From Salarchaeum japonicum_A (GTDB taxonomy: Archaea; Halobacteriota; Halobacteria; Halobacteriales; Halobacteriaceae), in NCBI RefSeq assembly GCF_049705945.1, contig NZ_JBNAMV010000004.1:1736001-1800000 (forward strand): a stretch of DNA of 64,000 nt, in the 5' to 3' direction. The notes below the pieces were generated by a model. That model made no database searches and had not been told where the DNA came from. It saw only the letters and a program-made list of their open reading frames with translations. Position numbers and translations under genes: made by a program. Of this stretch, positions 16,058 to 24,543 are shown piece by piece (the first letter of the stretch is position 1; every line of letters starts with the position of its first letter).

Positions 16058-16966
16058 TCACACTCGCCACGACCCGATTTCGTCTTGTATCGCCTCGCGT
16101 TTCAGGAGGCAGAACCCGAGGAAGATGACGGCGAACCCGGCGGCGGTCGTCGCGTCCAACGCTTCACCGAGCACGAGGAACCCCGATACGGCGGCGAACA
16201 CGGGCGCGACGTACGACACGAGGTTGATTTCGATGGGGCCGAGCCTGTCGAGGAGGTCGAAGTAGATGAGGAAGCCGAGCGCGCTCGCGACGAGCGAGAG
16301 GTAGGCGAGCGCCGCCACGGCCTCCCAGGTCCAGTCCACCGCCAGCGGCTCCCCGAGACCCAGACTCACGATGTGCATGAGGAGCGCGCCGAGCAGCATC
16401 GACCACGCCTCCATCGTCTCGATGGGGAGGTCGGCGTCCAAGTAGGTCGTGAGCACGCTCCCCAACGCGAAGCACGCCGCCGCGCCGAACACCAGCGCCT
16501 CGCCGAGCACGCCGGACTCGAACGCCGCGCTCCCCGGGTCGGCGAGCACCACCACGCCCACCAATCCGAGCACCAATCCGAGCAGGCCCGCGGGCGCGAG
16601 GCGTTCCTCCGGCAGGAACACCCGCGAAAACCCCGTGGTCAGCACGGGACTCAGGCTCACGACCACCGCGGCGGACGCGCTCGTCACGTCCGGACTCGTC
16701 TCCCCGACGAACAACAGCGCGTGATAGCCCGCGATGAGGAACACCGCGCCAACCCAGACCGCCAGCCACTCCCGCCGCCCCTCCGGAAGCAGGTGGTCGG
16801 TCGCGTACCCCGCGTACGCGAGCATCAACACCCCGGCGACGTCGTACCGGAGCGCCGCGAACAACACGGGCGGAAAGTAACTCAATCCGGCCTTGATAGC
16901 CATGAACGCCGCCCCCCACGCCGCGGCGAGCACGAGAAACAACGAGAGGTTCCGATACCGGGACAC
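16058..16966 (-). CDS. EamA-family (DMT superfamily) transporter
   Basis: 302 residues with ten hydrophobic segments in two five-helix halves, the duplicated EamA architecture (first half begins LAAAWGAAFMAIKAGLSYFPP, second half FGAAACFALGSVLTTYLDAD). The motif SLSPVLTTGFSRVFLPEERL is typical of the loop after helix 4. Members export amino acids or other metabolites; the substrate cannot be read from sequence. It follows the CBS-domain gene in the same direction after 25 nt, so the two may be co-transcribed. Confidence 0.88.
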   Translation of the reverse strand: MSRYRNLSLFLVLAAAWGAAFMAIKAGLSYFPPVLFAALRYDVAGVLMLAYAGYATDHLLPEGRREWLAVWVGAVFLIAGYHALLFVGETSPDVTSASAAVVVSLSPVLTTGFSRVFLPEERLAPAGLLGLVLGLVGVVVLADPGSAAFESGVLGEALVFGAAACFALGSVLTTYLDADLPIETMEAWSMLLGALLMHIVSLGLGEPLAVDWTWEAVAALAYLSLVASALGFLIYFDLLDRLGPIEINLVSYVAPVFAAVSGFLVLGEALDATTAAGFAVIFLGFCLLKREAIQDEIGSWRV

Positions 16967-16991
16967 ACCGAGAGTCGAACCGACGGGACGG

Positions 16992-17492
16992 TTAGGGTTT
17001 CGATGCGCGCTCGTCGCGGAGCGCGCGCACCACGTCCTCGCGTGTGATGATGCCCACGAGGTCGCCGTCGTCCAGCACGGGCACGCGGTTCACGTTCGGG
17101 TCGTCCGTCGCGAGGATGTCGAGCACGTCGTCGATAGACGCGTCCGGCGACACCGTCTCCACATCCCGCGTCATCACCTCGCGGACTGCTTTCCCGGCGG
17201 CCGCCGCCAGATCGAGCTCCGCGTCGAGCTCGTCCCACGACAGGTCGAACGCGTACTCCACCGTCTCCAGGAACGGCGGGAGGCCGATGGGAATCCAGAG
17301 CGTGCGGTCGCTCGGCTCGAACAAGTCCACGAAGTCCCGCTGGGTCACCACGCCCACGAGTTCGCCGTCCTCCAGGACGGGAAACCCGTTGAACTTCCGT
17401 CGAGAGAGCTTCCCGAGGACTTCAGCGACCTCGTCGTCGGCGTCAACCGTCTCTACGTCCGCCGTCATCACGTCGCGCACGAGCAGCGTCAT
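16992..17492 (-). CDS. Two-CBS-domain protein
   Basis: 166 residues made almost only of a tandem CBS pair: residues ~1-60 (VRDVMTADVETVDADDEVAE, GFPVLEDGELVGVVTQRDFV) and ~100-162 (VREVMTRDVETVSPDASIDD, VPVLDDGDLVGIITREDVVR), with a longer insert between them. Such pairs bind adenine nucleotides and regulate a partner enzyme or channel. No fused effector is present, so the partner is unknown. It begins 21 nt after the end of the dipeptide ABC operon, transcribed in the same direction. Confidence 0.9.
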   Translation of the reverse strand: MTLLVRDVMTADVETVDADDEVAEVLGKLSRRKFNGFPVLEDGELVGVVTQRDFVDLFEPSDRTLWIPIGLPPFLETVEYAFDLSWDELDAELDLAAAAGKAVREVMTRDVETVSPDASIDDVLDILATDDPNVNRVPVLDDGDLVGIITREDVVRALRDERASKP

Positions 17493-17513
17493 ACCCGGAG
17501 TGAGACGGCCCCG

Positions 17514-18731
17514 CTACGTAGTGGTTGCGGGGTCGTCCAGATGGCAGGCCGCGGGCTGCTCGCCCTCGCCGAGCTCGGGCGCGTCCGTCTCGCACACGGT
17601 CTGGAACGTCTCCCGCAACCGCTCGCGGGCCGCGTCACCGCCGCCCGCCGCGAGCGACTCGAACGCGTCCTCCACGGCGTCGCGCGCACGCCCGGACAAC
17701 TCAGCCGACACGTGCTCCGTCCACTCGTCGGGAGAGTCTACGTCATCGGGACCGAAGTCCCCGCGCTCCAAGCGGTCACGCAGGTCCATCACAGACCGGA
17801 ACGCCTCCTGGTCGATGTCGAGGCCGTCGGGCGGGATGACGTGCGGACACCGCGTACGGAACCGACACCCCGACGGCGGGTTCCGCGGCGACGGCACGTC
17901 CCCGCTCAGCGTCCGCACCTCGCGCTCGGACTCTTGGGTGTCCGCGCGCGGCACGCTCTCCAGCAACGCCTGCGTGTACGGATGCCGTGGGTTCTCGAAG
18001 ATACCGTCCACGTCACCCGTCTCCACGATTTCGCCGAGGTACATCACGGCGACCCTATCGCAGATGTGGCGGACGACGGAGAGGTCGTGCGCGATGAACA
18101 GGTACGTCAAGCCGAGTTCCTCCTGCAGGTCTTCGAGGAGGTTCAGTATCTGTGCCTGCACGCTCACGTCGAGCGCCGACACGGGTTCGTCCAGCACGAG
18201 AAAGTCGGGTTCCAGCGCGAGCGCGCGAGCGATGCCGACGCGCTGGCGCTGCCCGCCCGAGAACTCGTGGGGATAGCGGTCGAACTGGTCCGCGGACAGC
18301 CCCACGCGCTCTAGGAGTTCGCGCACGCGCTCGTCCGCCCCCGACACGTTGTGTACGTCCAAGGGCTCTCGCACGATTTGGCCGATGGTCATCCGGGGGT
18401 CGAGGCTCGCGAACGGGTCCTGGAAGACGATGCCGGCGCGCCGCCGGAACTCCTTCATCTCCTCGCCTTTCATCTCTCCGACGTTCGCGCTGTCGAACTC
18501 CACCGTCCCGCCGGTGGGTTCGCGAAGCCGCAGCACGGTCTCACCAGTCGTGGACTTCCCGCAACCCGATTCGCCGACCAATCCGAGCGTCTCCCCTTCC
18601 TCGACGTCGAACGACACGCCGTCGACGGCCTGCACCGCGTCCGGCTCCCGCCGAAGCACGGTGTCGAGGAGGCTGTCCCGCTCGTAGTAGTACTTCTCCA
18701 AATCGTCGACCGAGAGTAACGTCTCACTCAT
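17514..18731 (-). CDS. dppF: Dipeptide/oligopeptide ABC transporter ATPase (DppF/OppF type)
   Basis: 405 residues. Walker A GESGCGKST (~55), Q-loop VFQDPFASLDPR, signature FSGGQRQRVGIARAL and Walker B FLVLDEPVSALDVS are intact. The oligopeptide-transporter C-terminal domain is marked by PPSGCRFRTRCPH. A ~100-residue acidic extension follows, not seen in bacterial DppF but usual in haloarchaea. The start was set at ATG 18731 (MSETLLSVDDLEKYY) because upstream codons are the Arg/Thr-rich shadow of the preceding gene. It overlaps the dppD end by 8 nt and is the last gene of the operon. Confidence 0.93.
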   Translation of the reverse strand: MSETLLSVDDLEKYYYERDSLLDTVLRREPDAVQAVDGVSFDVEEGETLGLVGESGCGKSTTGETVLRLREPTGGTVEFDSANVGEMKGEEMKEFRRRAGIVFQDPFASLDPRMTIGQIVREPLDVHNVSGADERVRELLERVGLSADQFDRYPHEFSGGQRQRVGIARALALEPDFLVLDEPVSALDVSVQAQILNLLEDLQEELGLTYLFIAHDLSVVRHICDRVAVMYLGEIVETGDVDGIFENPRHPYTQALLESVPRADTQESEREVRTLSGDVPSPRNPPSGCRFRTRCPHVIPPDGLDIDQEAFRSVMDLRDRLERGDFGPDDVDSPDEWTEHVSAELSGRARDAVEDAFESLAAGGGDAARERLRETFQTVCETDAPELGEGEQPAACHLDDPATTT

Positions 18732-19917
18732 CGCTATCACCCGTGAAGTAGTCGTCCGGGAGCGCACGCGCCTCGTCGTACTCGTGGTCCGCGAGGTAGC
18801 ACTTCGCCGCGTGCTCGTCGCTCCCGCTCTCGCACGCGAACTCCGGCGGTTTCTCCAGGCATTCCTCCATTGCCTTCGGACAGCGGTCCGCGAAGTAACA
18901 CCCGCTCCCCATCTCCTCGTCAAGCAGACTGGGGACGTTCCCCTCGATGGGGTTCAGTCGCGGCGCGGGGTCGTCCAGGTCGGGAATACTCCCGAGAAGC
19001 CCCGCCGTGTACGGATGCGTGTACTCCTCGAACACGTCCGCGAGCGTTCCGCGCTCCGCGATTTCGCCCGCGTACATCACGCCGACCCGGTCCGCCATCC
19101 GCGCGATGACGCCGAGGTTGTGCGTGATGAGCATCACGCTCATTCCGCGCTCCTCCTGCAACTCCTTGAGGAGGTCGAGGATTTGCGCCTGAATCGTCAC
19201 GTCGAGCGCCGTGGTCGGTTCGTCAGCGATGAGCACGTCCGGTTCGCCCGCGAGCGCCATCGCGACCATCGCGCGCTGCAACATTCCACCGCTGAACTGG
19301 TGGGGATGTTCCTCGTAGCGCTCCTCGGGGTCCGGAATCCCCACGAGGTCAAGAAGTTCGATAGCGCGCGCCCGCGACGCCTCGGAGACGTAGTTCTTCG
19401 TCGGCAACAACGCGTCCGCGAACAGCGAGCCGAGCCCGTAGCCCTGCGTCCGCGACCGAGTGGCGCGCGGGTTCGCCTCCGCGCGCCGCTGCACCTCCAC
19501 CGCCTCCGCGATCTGCTCGCCAACCGTCACGGAGGGATTGAGGCTACTCATCGGGTCCTGGAAGATCATCCCGAAGTCCGGGCCGCGGAGCGCGCGCCGC
19601 TCCCGTTCCGGCAACTGGAGGAGGTCGACGTACTCGCCGTCCACCACCTCCTCAGCGTAGTCCTCGCGTGCGCGCTCGGCGAGGTCGGGGTGCCGGTACC
19701 AGATTTCGCCGTCCGTCACCTTGCCGGGGTTCTCGACGAGGTCGACGATGGAGAGCGCGGTGACGGACTTCCCGCTCCCCGACTCGCCGACGACGCCGAA
19801 CACTTCCCCGCTCTCGATGGTGAAACTCACGTCCTCGACGGCGTTCACCTGGCCCTGCTCCGTGAAGAACCGCGTCGAGAGACCCTCGACGCGAAGCACG
19901 TCCGTCATCTCAGACAC
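18724..19917 (-). CDS. dppD: Dipeptide/oligopeptide ABC transporter ATPase (DppD/OppD type)
   Basis: 397 residues. Walker A GESGSGKSV, Q-loop IFQDPMSSLNPS, signature QFSGGMLQRAMVAMAL and Walker B VLIADEPTTALDVT are present; the C-terminal oligo-HPY part carries GSGCYFADRCPKA. A ~35-residue insertion around residues 150-190 (ATRSRTQGYGLGSLFADALL) lies between the Q-loop and signature regions. The start MSEMTDVLRV was kept; a second ATG three codons in is equally possible. It overlaps dppC by 8 nt and dppF by 8 nt, so it is tightly coupled in the five-gene importer operon. Confidence 0.93.
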   Translation of the reverse strand: MSEMTDVLRVEGLSTRFFTEQGQVNAVEDVSFTIESGEVFGVVGESGSGKSVTALSIVDLVENPGKVTDGEIWYRHPDLAERAREDYAEEVVDGEYVDLLQLPERERRALRGPDFGMIFQDPMSSLNPSVTVGEQIAEAVEVQRRAEANPRATRSRTQGYGLGSLFADALLPTKNYVSEASRARAIELLDLVGIPDPEERYEEHPHQFSGGMLQRAMVAMALAGEPDVLIADEPTTALDVTIQAQILDLLKELQEERGMSVMLITHNLGVIARMADRVGVMYAGEIAERGTLADVFEEYTHPYTAGLLGSIPDLDDPAPRLNPIEGNVPSLLDEEMGSGCYFADRCPKAMEECLEKPPEFACESGSDEHAAKCYLADHEYDEARALPDDYFTGDSDE

Positions 19918-20986
19918 CTCCCTCCCCCTCGATACCTGGGTCGAGGGCGTCCCGGAGCCAGTCCCCGATGAGGTTGATTCCGATCACTGAGAGGACGATA
20001 GCGAGTCCCGGCACGGTCGAAATCCACCACGAGGTCGCGAGGTACTGTCGTCCCTGCGAGATGTCGAAACCCCACGAGAGCGTGGTGCCCGAGAACCCGA
20101 GGAAGGACAGCGAGGATTCGAGGAGGATGATAGCCGCGACCTGAATCGTCGCCAGCACGAGAATGGGCGTGATGGCGTTCGGCAGGACGTGCGAGCGGAG
20201 GATGCGGAAGTTGCTCGCGCCGACGCTGCGCGCCGCCTTCACGTACTCTTGGTCGACGAGCGTGAGCGCTTCGCCGCGCGCGACCCGCGCGAACCACACC
20301 CAGTTCACGAGCGCGACCACCAATATGACTGTTCCCGGTATCTTGAACGTCGCCGGCATCCCCGGCGCGAGGCCGAGCGCGACGAACGGGTCGTGCACGG
20401 CGATTCCTTGCTTGCCGAACAGGCCGACGAGCGCGACTGCGAGCACGAGCGACGGGAACGCGAGCATTACGTCCGCGCTCCGCATCAGCGCGTCGTCCAC
20501 CTTCCCGCCGAAGTAGCCCGCGGACAGCCCGATTGCCACGCCGACGAACGCGGCGATACCGGACCCGAGCAGTCCGACGAGCAGACTCACACGCGCGCCG
20601 TAGAGCGCCCGCGAGAACATCCCCTGGCCGAGCGAGTTCGTGCCGAGCGGATACTCCGCTGTCGAATTCACCCACACGGTCTTCTCCACGACAGTGACGG
20701 AGCCGTTCACCACCTCGGAGGTCGTCTGCGTCGTCGCCGCGCTGAACCCGAGCGGCGGCAGGTGCGTCTGGTTCAAGTGCTGTACCTGTGGGTTGTTCGG
20801 CGCGATGAACGGCGCGAACACCGCTGCGAGGACGATAACGACGAGCAACGCCACGCCGAGTTTCGCGAGCAGACTCCGCGACAGTTCGGACTTGAGGTTC
20901 CGAATCGTCCGCGGCGACGCCGCCTTCCCGAGCACCGCGGCGATGCCGCCGAACAGCCAGTCGAAGAAATCACTGAGGAGACTCAT
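19910..20986 (-). CDS. dppC: Dipeptide/oligopeptide ABC transporter permease (DppC/OppC type)
   Basis: 358 residues with an N-terminal OppC_N segment (SLLAKLGVALLVVIVLAAVF) and five further hydrophobic spans. The ABC permease EAA loop reads EYVKAARSVGASNFRILRSH. A ~60-residue outward-facing loop rich in Thr/Asn (residues ~70-120, with NGS and NST sequons) lies between the first and second helices. The start overlaps the dppB stop (TAATG). It pairs with DppB to form the import channel. Confidence 0.93.
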   Translation of the reverse strand: MSLLSDFFDWLFGGIAAVLGKAASPRTIRNLKSELSRSLLAKLGVALLVVIVLAAVFAPFIAPNNPQVQHLNQTHLPPLGFSAATTQTTSEVVNGSVTVVEKTVWVNSTAEYPLGTNSLGQGMFSRALYGARVSLLVGLLGSGIAAFVGVAIGLSAGYFGGKVDDALMRSADVMLAFPSLVLAVALVGLFGKQGIAVHDPFVALGLAPGMPATFKIPGTVILVVALVNWVWFARVARGEALTLVDQEYVKAARSVGASNFRILRSHVLPNAITPILVLATIQVAAIILLESSLSFLGFSGTTLSWGFDISQGRQYLATSWWISTVPGLAIVLSVIGINLIGDWLRDALDPGIEGEGGV

Positions 20987-22032
20987 TAGTCGTTCACCAC
21001 CTGGGGGTTGACGTACGCGTACAGCGCGTCGACGAGGATGTTGATGAGGACGAAACCGCAGCCGATGACGATGAGCGACCCCTGAATGACTGTCCAGTCA
21101 CGCCGATTGATGGCGTCGATGAGGAGCGACCCGAGGCCCGGCCAGTCGAACACGCTCTCCGTGATGACCGCGCCGCCGATGAGCGTCCCCAACTGCAGGC
21201 CGAGCACCGTGATGATGGGGATGAGCGTGTTCTTGAGCACGTGCCGGTAGCGCGTCCGCGTCTCCGGCAGCCCCTTCGCCCGGAGCGCCTGCACGTACGC
21301 CTGCCCGAGTTCGTCCAGCATCCCGCTCCGCGTGAGCCGCGTGATGAGTGCCGTGAAGTACGTTCCCAGCGTTATCGCCGGAAGCGTCATGTGCTGGAAC
21401 CACTCTATCATCGGCGCTGTGTTCCCGGACAGCAGGTACCGCAGGCCGTCGTAGAACAGCACGGGACTCCCTTGGTAGCGCGCCATCCCGCTCGTCGGCG
21501 GGCTGAACCAGCCCAGCCACGCCCACGCGCCCGTGAGCTGGTCGAGCTGGATCGCCATCACGAGCACGAGCATGATACCGAGCCAGAAGTTCGGCGTGCT
21601 GATACCGACCAGCGAGAACGTCGTCGCCGCGTAGTCGCTCGGCTCGTGGCGGTTCGTCGCGCTGATGACGCCGAGCGGAATCGAGAGCACGATAGCGACG
21701 ACGGACGCCGCGACCGCCATCTCGATTGTCGCCGGTAACCGACCGAACACGACATCCGACACGGGCAGTCCCTTCGCGACGATGTACGACTGCCCGAAGT
21801 CGCCCTGCATCACGCCCGTGAGGTAGTTCCAGTACTGGGTGTATATCGGTTGGTTCAGCCCGAGCTCCGCGGCGATACGCGCCCGGAGCTCCGGCCCCGC
21901 GTCGAGCGGCGCGATGAACGACACCGGGTTACCCGGCGTCAGATACCGCAGGAGGAACACCACCGTCACCACGCCCCAGATGACGAGGATACCCTGCAGT
22001 ATCCGTTTCGAGATGAAGCGAGCGAAAGACAT
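20986..22032 (-). CDS. dppB: Dipeptide/oligopeptide ABC transporter permease (DppB/OppB type)
   Basis: 348 residues; typical OppB N-terminus (RFISKRILQGILVIWGVVTV followed by FLLRYLTPGNPV), six hydrophobic spans and EAA loop AYVQALRAKGLPETRTRYRH. The motif GGAVITESVFDWPGLGSLL near the C-terminus is highly conserved in this family. The gene starts 10 nt after the binding-protein gene and shares one base with dppC. Confidence 0.94.
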   Translation of the reverse strand: MSFARFISKRILQGILVIWGVVTVVFLLRYLTPGNPVSFIAPLDAGPELRARIAAELGLNQPIYTQYWNYLTGVMQGDFGQSYIVAKGLPVSDVVFGRLPATIEMAVAASVVAIVLSIPLGVISATNRHEPSDYAATTFSLVGISTPNFWLGIMLVLVMAIQLDQLTGAWAWLGWFSPPTSGMARYQGSPVLFYDGLRYLLSGNTAPMIEWFQHMTLPAITLGTYFTALITRLTRSGMLDELGQAYVQALRAKGLPETRTRYRHVLKNTLIPIITVLGLQLGTLIGGAVITESVFDWPGLGSLLIDAINRRDWTVIQGSLIVIGCGFVLINILVDALYAYVNPQVVND

Positions 22033-22042
22033 GACGGAGGAG

Positions 22043-23662
22043 TTACGTCTGACTCATCGCGTACGCGTCGATACGCTCGTCACGACGCGCCCGCCACGAG
22101 ATCCGCTGGGACACGCCGTACACGCTGTACTGGCGGTTCAGGAAGATCCAGGGCGCCTGCTCGTTCGCGTGCGCGTTCGCCTGTTCGAGGTATTCCCGGC
22201 GCTGCTCGGTGTCGGACTCGCTCTGCGCCTGCTCGATGAGCGAGTCGAACTCGTCGTTCTTGTACGACGTGAGCGCGCCGTCGCTCGTCAGGAGCGGAAT
22301 CAGCGTCTGGCTCGCGTCGAACGTCGCGTTCCCCCAGCCGATGAGGTACCAGTGCGGACTCGTCGTGATATCGCCGTCCGTGAGTTCGCCCGCGAGCGAC
22401 GCGAACTCGCGCTGGTTCAGGCTCGCGGAGACGTTCGGTAGTTCGTCGATCTGGTTCACGACCGCCTGCGCGATCTCCACGTCCTTCAGGTAGCGGCCGA
22501 CCGGACTGTGGAGTTCGATCTCCGCGCCCGCGTACCCGCTGTCCTCCACGAGCTGCTCGGCCTGGTCGGGGTCGTAGGGGTACGGACTCAGCTCCTCGTT
22601 GTACCCGACGAACCCTTGGAGGGTCGGCTGACTCGTCGCGTCCCCGAACGTGTCGAGCACGCTTTCGATGATTGCGTCGAGGTCCACCGCGTAGTTCATG
22701 GCCTTCCGGAACTCAACGGAGTCGAACGGCTCCACGTCGTACCGCATCCCGTTGTAGAGGACGCGCGAACTCGACACCGCGTCGATGCGGGTGTCCTCAC
22801 CGTTCTGCACGCGCGAGATGTCCTGCGGCGGCACGTTCACGACCACGTCCGTCTCACCCGCGAGAAGCTGATTCACGCGCGTGCTGGACTCGCTCGCCGA
22901 GTTGAACGTCAGCTCAGAAATCGACGCGGGTTCCTGCCAGTAGTCGTCGAAGCGTTCGAGGACGACCTGCACGCCCTGCTCGTAGTTACTGAACTCGAAC
23001 GGCCCCGTACCGTTCATGTGGGTGGCGATGTAGTCGGCGTCGTTATCCTCCACCCACGCCTGCTCCATCACGTCGCCGTACGAGGCGAACAGGGAGAACA
23101 CCGCGGGATTCAGGCCGTCAGACATCACGTCGACCGCACGCTCGCCGTCGACGACTTCCGCGCCCGTCACGCCCGCAAGCTGGTCCGACTGCGGGCTGTT
23201 GATGCCGACATCGGGGTCGACGATGCGGTTGATGGAGTACGCCACGTCACCGGGCGTGAGGTCGTTCCCGCTGTGGAACGTCGGGCCGTCCCGAATCTGG
23301 AAGCGAACGCGACCGTCCTCCACGCGCTCCCAGTCGGTCGCGAGCTGCGCCTGCATCTGGCCCGTGCGCGTCCGAGAGAGCAGGCCCTCGTACGTGTGCA
23401 GCACGACGTTGTCCGTCGGCGTCGACCGGTGGTCCTGGGGGTCGAGCGTCGTCGGCATCTGGCCCTGCGTGATGGTCACGGGGAACTCTTGGCTCCCGCT
23501 CGTCGTCTGCGTCGTTCCCTGTGTCGTCCCGGACGTCGTCGTCTCCGTGGTCGTGTCTCCACCGCCCTGACAGCCGGCGAGCGCAGCGGTCACGGCCGCG
23601 CCACCGACGCCGGTCAGGAACGTCCGCCGACTCGTCGAACTATGTTCGTCACTACCTGTCAT
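22043..23662 (-). CDS. dppA: Dipeptide/oligopeptide-binding lipoprotein (SBP family 5)
   Basis: 539 residues from ATG 23662; a TTG six bases earlier is less likely. Residues ~10-32 form a Tat-lipoprotein signal (SRRTFLTGVGG, lipobox LAGC), so the folded protein is exported by Tat and lipid-anchored outside. A Thr-rich tether follows (TTTETTTSGTTQGTTQTTSG). The mature domain has SBP_bac_5 features: RVRFQIRDGPTFHSGNDLTP, DVAYSINRIVD and FRKAMNYAVD. It is first in the operon, delivering peptides to DppBCDF. The stop lies 10 nt before dppB. Confidence 0.94.
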   Translation of the reverse strand: MTGSDEHSSTSRRTFLTGVGGAAVTAALAGCQGGGDTTTETTTSGTTQGTTQTTSGSQEFPVTITQGQMPTTLDPQDHRSTPTDNVVLHTYEGLLSRTRTGQMQAQLATDWERVEDGRVRFQIRDGPTFHSGNDLTPGDVAYSINRIVDPDVGINSPQSDQLAGVTGAEVVDGERAVDVMSDGLNPAVFSLFASYGDVMEQAWVEDNDADYIATHMNGTGPFEFSNYEQGVQVVLERFDDYWQEPASISELTFNSASESSTRVNQLLAGETDVVVNVPPQDISRVQNGEDTRIDAVSSSRVLYNGMRYDVEPFDSVEFRKAMNYAVDLDAIIESVLDTFGDATSQPTLQGFVGYNEELSPYPYDPDQAEQLVEDSGYAGAEIELHSPVGRYLKDVEIAQAVVNQIDELPNVSASLNQREFASLAGELTDGDITTSPHWYLIGWGNATFDASQTLIPLLTSDGALTSYKNDEFDSLIEQAQSESDTEQRREYLEQANAHANEQAPWIFLNRQYSVYGVSQRISWRARRDERIDAYAMSQT

Positions 23663-23684
23663 ACCCAATTCTCACACGTGAACG

Positions 23685-23692
23685 CATATATA
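23685..23692 (-). promoter_or_regulatory. TATA box of the dpp operon
   Basis: TATATATG on the minus strand (in CAGCCTATATATGCG) is 23-30 nt before ATG 23662, giving a leaderless or nearly leaderless transcript. Confidence 0.65.
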
Positions 23693-23721
23693 GGCTGTGC
23701 TGTCGCCCCTACCGGCGCACA

Positions 23722-23728
23722 GTTTAAG
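23722..23728 (+). promoter_or_regulatory. TATA box for the RNase H gene
   Basis: GTTTAAG lies 24-30 nt before ATG 23752. It is divergent from the dpp promoter, with the two TATA boxes about 30 nt apart. Confidence 0.55.
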
Positions 23729-23751
23729 TCTCACCGAGTCAATCACGAAAC

Positions 23752-24360
23752 ATGGCGCACGCCGGGCGCTCCAGCCTCAGAACACTCTTCGACGACGCGC
23801 CGACCCCTCACATCGCCCATCCGCCACACACCCATCACCGAGACTTCTACGTCGCCACCGACGGGTCCTACGTGGACGGAACGGGCGGTCTCGGCGTCAT
23901 CATCGAATCCCGGAGCGGCGAGCGCGTCGCCCGCCTCGCCGTCCCCGACCAAGTCCCCGACAACAACGTCGCGGAGTACCGCGCGCTCCACCTCGGCCTC
24001 GACGTGCTCGCCGCACGCGCCCCCCGCGACGCTCGCGTCGGCGTGCTCGTCGACCACGACGAGGTCGCGGCGAACGTCAACCTCGCCGCGCTCGCCGCGA
24101 AAGGCCCCGACTACCGGCCGCTCCGCGACGTGTCCGTGCCGTCAACGGTCGGCCACCACTGGCGCGGCATCCGCGCACGCGTCGCCTCCTTCACCGAACT
24201 CCGCGCCGCCAGCCTCCCGAGCGGCCGGAACCCCGCGCACGTCCTCGCGAACGCCCCCGACCAGTACGCCCACGTCAACGACGAACCCCCGAAGTGCCTC
24301 CTCCCCGGCCTCGACGAACCCGAACCACAGATTCCGCCGCCGAGCCGCGCGAATCGCTAA
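23752..24360 (+). CDS. rnhA: Ribonuclease HI family protein
   Basis: 202 residues. After a ~30-residue His/Pro-rich N-terminal extension the RNase H fold begins with ATDGSYVDGTGGLGVIIES (first catalytic Asp), then AEYRALHLGLDVL (Glu) and VGVLVDHDEVA (second Asp). It cleaves the RNA strand of RNA-DNA hybrids, as in R-loops and primers. A fourth active-site residue may be in the HHWRGIRARV region. The C-terminal ~40 residues are Pro/Asn-rich and unassigned. Halophilic RNases H of this kind are known. It has its own promoter and is divergent from the dpp operon. Confidence 0.85.
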   Translation: MAHAGRSSLRTLFDDAPTPHIAHPPHTHHRDFYVATDGSYVDGTGGLGVIIESRSGERVARLAVPDQVPDNNVAEYRALHLGLDVLAARAPRDARVGVLVDHDEVAANVNLAALAAKGPDYRPLRDVSVPSTVGHHWRGIRARVASFTELRAASLPSGRNPAHVLANAPDQYAHVNDEPPKCLLPGLDEPEPQIPPPSRANR

Positions 24361-24400
24361 AATACCGGAAAAACGAGCGACGAAAAACGGAACCGGCCGC

Positions 24401-24446
24401 TATTCTTCTTGCGCGTCGACGACGGCGACGCCCGCGAGGTCCACGA
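24401..24446. repeat. Duplicated 3' end of maeB, outer copy
   Basis: 46 nt identical to 24545-24590 except for two bases, exactly 144 nt apart. Read on the minus strand it encodes VDLAGVAVVDAQEE followed by a stop, the same C-terminus as malic enzyme, preceded by an unrelated WVAIATPNWKKVV. It lies in the otherwise empty gap between the RNase H gene and maeB. Confidence 0.85.
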
Positions 24447-24511
24447 CCACCTTTTTCCAGTTCGGGGTCGCTATCGCGACCCACTCACTGCAAAAACCTG
24501 GAGGGAAAAAG

Positions 24512-24536
24512 CCGAGCGCGCCTCTGGCGCGCTCGG
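24512..24536 (-). terminator. Hairpin terminator after maeB
   Basis: A perfect 11-bp stem (CCGAGCGCGCC / GGCGCGCTCGG) with a 3-nt loop, starting 8 nt beyond the maeB stop. On the minus strand the stem is followed by GCTTTTTCCC, so it resembles an intrinsic terminator. Confidence 0.7.
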
Positions 24537-24543
24537 ACGGTGA